From the NCBI GenBank assembly GCA_039812085.1, contig JBDHZU010000095.1:1-7838 (forward strand): a stretch of 7,838 nt of DNA, given 5' to 3'. Below, piece after piece: positions 5,339 through 7,838 of the stretch; positions within the stretch are counted from its first letter, which is position 1; each line of letters starts with the position of its first letter. Below the pieces are notes generated by a model. The model made no database searches. It was not told where the DNA came from and was given only the letters and a program-made list of their open reading frames with translations. Made by a program: the position numbers and the translations under genes. Origin of the DNA: JBDHZU01 sp039812085 (GTDB lineage Bacteria; Actinomycetota; Actinomycetes; S36-B12; UBA10799).

Positions 5339-7384
5339 TTGACCACCACTGAGAACATAAAAACCAAGCGCGTCGATATTTCCGACAAGCGCTTGGGTCG
5401 TTCTGTGGGCGGACGGCTTGCTGCTGTCTTTGTCGGCATCGCGCTATTGGCGGCAGTCGGTGGCGTCTTCGTCTCCGGTGGGAACTACCAACCGTCACCT
5501 GGCGGATTGCCTGATGCCGGACCGTTGGTCAGTTGGGGCGTCCTGGTTTTCACCACGTTGTTCATCGTGGTGGGAATCGGAACCATCGGACTACTGCTAT
5601 ACGCGGCATTCCTCGACCCAATCGCTGGCGACAACTGGGTATCTCGTTCTGGACGTAGTGCAACGCTAAATGCTGGCCTGCTGTCGTTGGTGTGGGCATC
5701 AACCGCTTTTGGCGCTGCCGTCTTCTCGTTCTCGAACATCCTTGCCGTCAATCTCGACAGTGCATTTTCTGCCTCGTTAGTACAGACCTATGCGTGGGAC
5801 ATCACAACGGTTCGCGTCTACGGATTCGCGATGGTGTTCGCTATCGCATTAGCAATCGGATGCTTCCTGTCCAGCCGACTCAAGACGATCTCGTGGTGGT
5901 TACTGCTTGCCGTCATCACGGTGAGTTTGCCCGCGCTCGCTGGGCACTCCGCTGGACTCGGCGATCACCGTTTAGCGATGACCTCCGGGGTCGTACACGC
6001 TGCCACCGCAGCACTGTGGGTGGGCGGACTGCTCGCCTTGGGCTTAGTGGCATGGCCGTCTCGTCGCCGATTGACCAGTGAGCAGTTAAAGATCGCTGCC
6101 AGCAGATTTAGCGCAATTGCGTTGGTCTGTGTTGCTGCCCTGGCATTGTCTGGAATCGGGGCAGCGTGGACTCGTCTCAACGGCCTGGACGACTTGGTAT
6201 GGACGGGCTACGGGCGCCTCATCCTGGGCAAAGCGATTCTGTTGATCGCTCTTATCGGCCTGGGTTGGCGGATGCGTCACCGCGTGCTGTCCTCGATGAC
6301 CGGGCACAACGCCCGTAGCGCGTTCGCGAAGGTCTCACTCATCGAACTGGTCCTCATGTCCACCGCGATGGGTTTGGGCGTCGCCCTGTCGCAGAGTGCG
6401 CCACCTCGCTCAGAGATCATCTTCACTACCCAGGGCGAACTCCAACTGGGGCACTACTACCCGCCATCACCAACTGCCGCCAACGTGATCTTTGGCTGGT
6501 CATTTGATGCCCTGTTCTTTGTGCTCGCGCTGGTCGCCGCTGGTATGTACCTGGCGGGTGTGAAGCGGCTACGCGATCGTGGCGACAAGTGGCCAGTGAT
6601 GCGGACATTCAGTTGGCTACTCGGTCTGGGGTTATTGGTGTGGGCCACCAATGCCGGGATCGCGCGGTACTCCGAGGTCAGTGTTTCGATCCACATGGTT
6701 CAGCACATGGTGTTGTCGATGATGGTGCCAATTCCGTTGGTTCTCGGTGCCCCAGTGACGCTGGCATTACGCGCCTTCGCGCCAAGTCCCACGGGTGGGC
6801 GCGGTCCACGCGAATTGATCAACGAGGCGATCCATTCACCGCTCGCCCGATTCATCACCCACCCCGCCTACATCTTGGCGATCTACGCACTGGGGCTTTA
6901 CGGCCTGTACTTCACCAGCTTGTTCGGCGTGATGATGAGCAACCACGTCGGGCACATCCTGATGACATTCCACTTCGTTGCCACCGGCTACTTGCTGTGC
7001 TGGGTGACGATCGGGATTGATCCCCGACCGCGGCAACTGCCGCATTGGGGGCGGCTGGGCCTCGTCATCGTGACCCTGTTGATTCACACCTTCTTCGCAC
7101 TGGCTCTCATGCAGTTCACGGCGCCGATCGGTGCCAGTTGGTACTCCGTGGTGCGGCCACCCTGGATGCTCGACCAGGTACATGACACCGTGCTGGCAGG
7201 CCAAGTCGCCTGGGGCGTGGGTGAACTGCCCGCCTTGGTCTTGCTGCTCATCATTTCGGTGCAGTGGGCGCGCAGCGACGAGCGCGAATCCAAGCGGCGT
7301 GACCGGTTTACCGCATCGCATGGCGACAACGAACTCGACGACTACAACAAGTACCTCGCGCAGCTAAACCGCAAGAACCGTTGA
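5339..7384 (+). CDS. copD: CopD / CtaG fusion membrane protein (copper transport and cytochrome oxidase assembly)
   Basis: A 681-residue polytopic membrane protein made of a CopD copper-transport domain followed by a caa3-type CtaG cytochrome c oxidase assembly domain, the same arrangement as mycobacterial Rv0102-like proteins. The first helices lie at about 25-50 and 65-92. The CopD part (about 130-350) carries AGHSAGLGDH (His203, His210) and VVHAATAALWVGG (His220, WVGG 227-230). The CtaG part (about 385-650) carries HMVQHM (His452, His456), NHVGHILMTFHF (His536, His539, His545), a GIDPRP loop and IHTFFALALM (His583); these histidines are candidate copper ligands. The TTG at 5339 is the only plausible start: a stop lies two codons upstream in frame, and AGGT (5330-5333) sits 5 bases before it. 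Coupling to copC fits a route that takes copper from CopC through the membrane and supplies the Cu centre of cytochrome oxidase. Which domain moves copper, and in which direction, is not determined by the sequence. Confidence 0.93.
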   Translation: MTTTENIKTKRVDISDKRLGRSVGGRLAAVFVGIALLAAVGGVFVSGGNYQPSPGGLPDAGPLVSWGVLVFTTLFIVVGIGTIGLLLYAAFLDPIAGDNWVSRSGRSATLNAGLLSLVWASTAFGAAVFSFSNILAVNLDSAFSASLVQTYAWDITTVRVYGFAMVFAIALAIGCFLSSRLKTISWWLLLAVITVSLPALAGHSAGLGDHRLAMTSGVVHAATAALWVGGLLALGLVAWPSRRRLTSEQLKIAASRFSAIALVCVAALALSGIGAAWTRLNGLDDLVWTGYGRLILGKAILLIALIGLGWRMRHRVLSSMTGHNARSAFAKVSLIELVLMSTAMGLGVALSQSAPPRSEIIFTTQGELQLGHYYPPSPTAANVIFGWSFDALFFVLALVAAGMYLAGVKRLRDRGDKWPVMRTFSWLLGLGLLVWATNAGIARYSEVSVSIHMVQHMVLSMMVPIPLVLGAPVTLALRAFAPSPTGGRGPRELINEAIHSPLARFITHPAYILAIYALGLYGLYFTSLFGVMMSNHVGHILMTFHFVATGYLLCWVTIGIDPRPRQLPHWGRLGLVIVTLLIHTFFALALMQFTAPIGASWYSVVRPPWMLDQVHDTVLAGQVAWGVGELPALVLLLIISVQWARSDERESKRRDRFTASHGDNELDDYNKYLAQLNRKNR

Positions 7385-7392
7385 GTTCTTGC
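7371..7392. terminator. Short hairpin spanning the copD-ctaG stop codon
   Basis: A perfect 8-bp inverted repeat, GCAAGAAC (7371-7378) and GTTCTTGC (7385-7392), encloses a 6-base loop containing the TGA. It lies in the 28-base gap between two convergent genes and could weakly terminate both, but the stem is only half G/C and no clear T-run follows on either strand. Confidence 0.35.
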
Positions 7393-7412
7393 AGTCCTCC
7401 AACAAGTCAGGC

Positions 7413-7838
7413 CTAGAGAACGCGGTCGCGTAATACCGGAAAGTCCGCGCGAACTTGATCGGGGTAGTTCGGATCAATGTCGGCGTAGAGGATCTGCTCA
7501 GTGTCGTCTGCTTGGACGACGACCTCTCCCCACGGATCGACGATCAGACTCTCGCCGCCCATCTTCACGCCACCGTTCGTGCCTACGGCATTGCACCCGA
7601 CGAACCAGGTCTGGTTTTCAATTGCACGGGCAGTCGCCAGCACTGTCCACCGAGCAATGCGCGAGGTTGGCCAACCAGAACACATCACCATCGCTTGGGC
7701 TGCGCGCGACATTTGTTCGCGGAATAGCTCCGGGAAGCGCAAGTCGTAACAGGTGGACAAGCCAGTACGGCCAAGCGGACTGTTCACCACCACGATGTCC
7801 TGACCACCTTCGAGAACTGCAGCCTCGCCACTGTCGAA
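7413..7838 (-). CDS. Carbon-nitrogen hydrolase (nitrilase superfamily, Nit2/omega-amidase-like), C-terminal part
   Basis: The 3' part of a minus-strand gene; 141 codons are visible and the frame is open to the right edge of the window, so the GTG at 7793 is not the start. The product is a cytoplasmic amidase of the nitrilase superfamily. The visible part includes the TCYDLRFPELFRE block with the catalytic cysteine (codon 7749-7751), the RAIENQTWFVGCNAVG strand-helix segment, a GGESLIVDPWGEVV block and the closing VRADFPVLRDR segment. These are typical of the Nit2/YafV-like branch, which hydrolyses omega-amides such as alpha-ketoglutaramate, or of the related deaminated-glutathione amidase branch; the substrate cannot be settled from this fragment. 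The catalytic glutamate and lysine lie upstream, outside the window. The gene converges on copD-ctaG with a 28-base gap and has no evident link to copper. Confidence 0.9.
   Translation of the reverse strand, partial: FDSGEAAVLEGGQDIVVVNSPLGRTGLSTCYDLRFPELFREQMSRAAQAMVMCSGWPTSRIARWTVLATARAIENQTWFVGCNAVGTNGGVKMGGESLIVDPWGEVVVQADDTEQILYADIDPNYPDQVRADFPVLRDRVL

Noticed and set aside
1..7838. Search for tRNA or rRNA genes, CRISPR arrays, insertion-sequence ends, transposases or phage genes.
   Set aside because: None was recognised. The only notable inverted repeats are the terminator-like hairpins and the operator-like palindromes listed.

Overview
The window looks like a chromosomal segment of an actinobacterium (Actinomycetota). 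The main reasons are an acyl-CoA dehydrogenase that reads like mycobacterial FadE5 from end to end, a CopD-CtaG fusion membrane protein of the kind found in mycobacteria and relatives, a DUF6069-type four-helix membrane protein, and frequent GTG/TTG or Shine-Dalgarno-poor starts. By eye the DNA is moderately GC-rich. I cannot name a genus. No rRNA, tRNA, CRISPR array, insertion sequence or phage gene was seen.

Layout, left to right. (1) Bases 2-922 hold the 3' half of a Cu(I)-type P1B-ATPase gene whose start lies outside the window. An 8-base overlap follows, then a 35-residue cysteine-rich, metallothionein-like peptide (915-1022) that is easily missed because of its size. A strong hairpin terminator (1036-1070) closes the unit. 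(2) Bases 1110-2643 hold a YdeI/OmdA family protein, a DUF3467 protein and a DUF6069-type membrane protein; the last has no conventional start codon and may begin at CTG. (3) A 114-base gap carries two copies of a TTACT-N4-AGTAA palindrome, probably an operator pair. After it comes fadE5 (2758-4587), a long acyl-CoA dehydrogenase of fatty-acid beta-oxidation, with its own terminator (4606-4639). (4) copC (4791-5324) and a copD-ctaG fusion (5339-7384) form a two-gene copper unit, apparently started by a leaderless GTG. (5) The opposite strand carries the 3' part of a Nit2-like carbon-nitrogen hydrolase gene (7413-7838), convergent with copD-ctaG.

Copper links both flanks. The ATPase exports Cu(I) from the cytoplasm, the cysteine-rich peptide could buffer or deliver Cu(I) to it, CopC binds copper outside the membrane, and CopD-CtaG probably moves copper into or across the membrane and helps build cytochrome c oxidase. 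The metabolic genes between them have no evident part in this. The most interesting object is the small cysteine-rich peptide fused translationally to the copper ATPase gene; the paired palindrome before fadE5 comes second.
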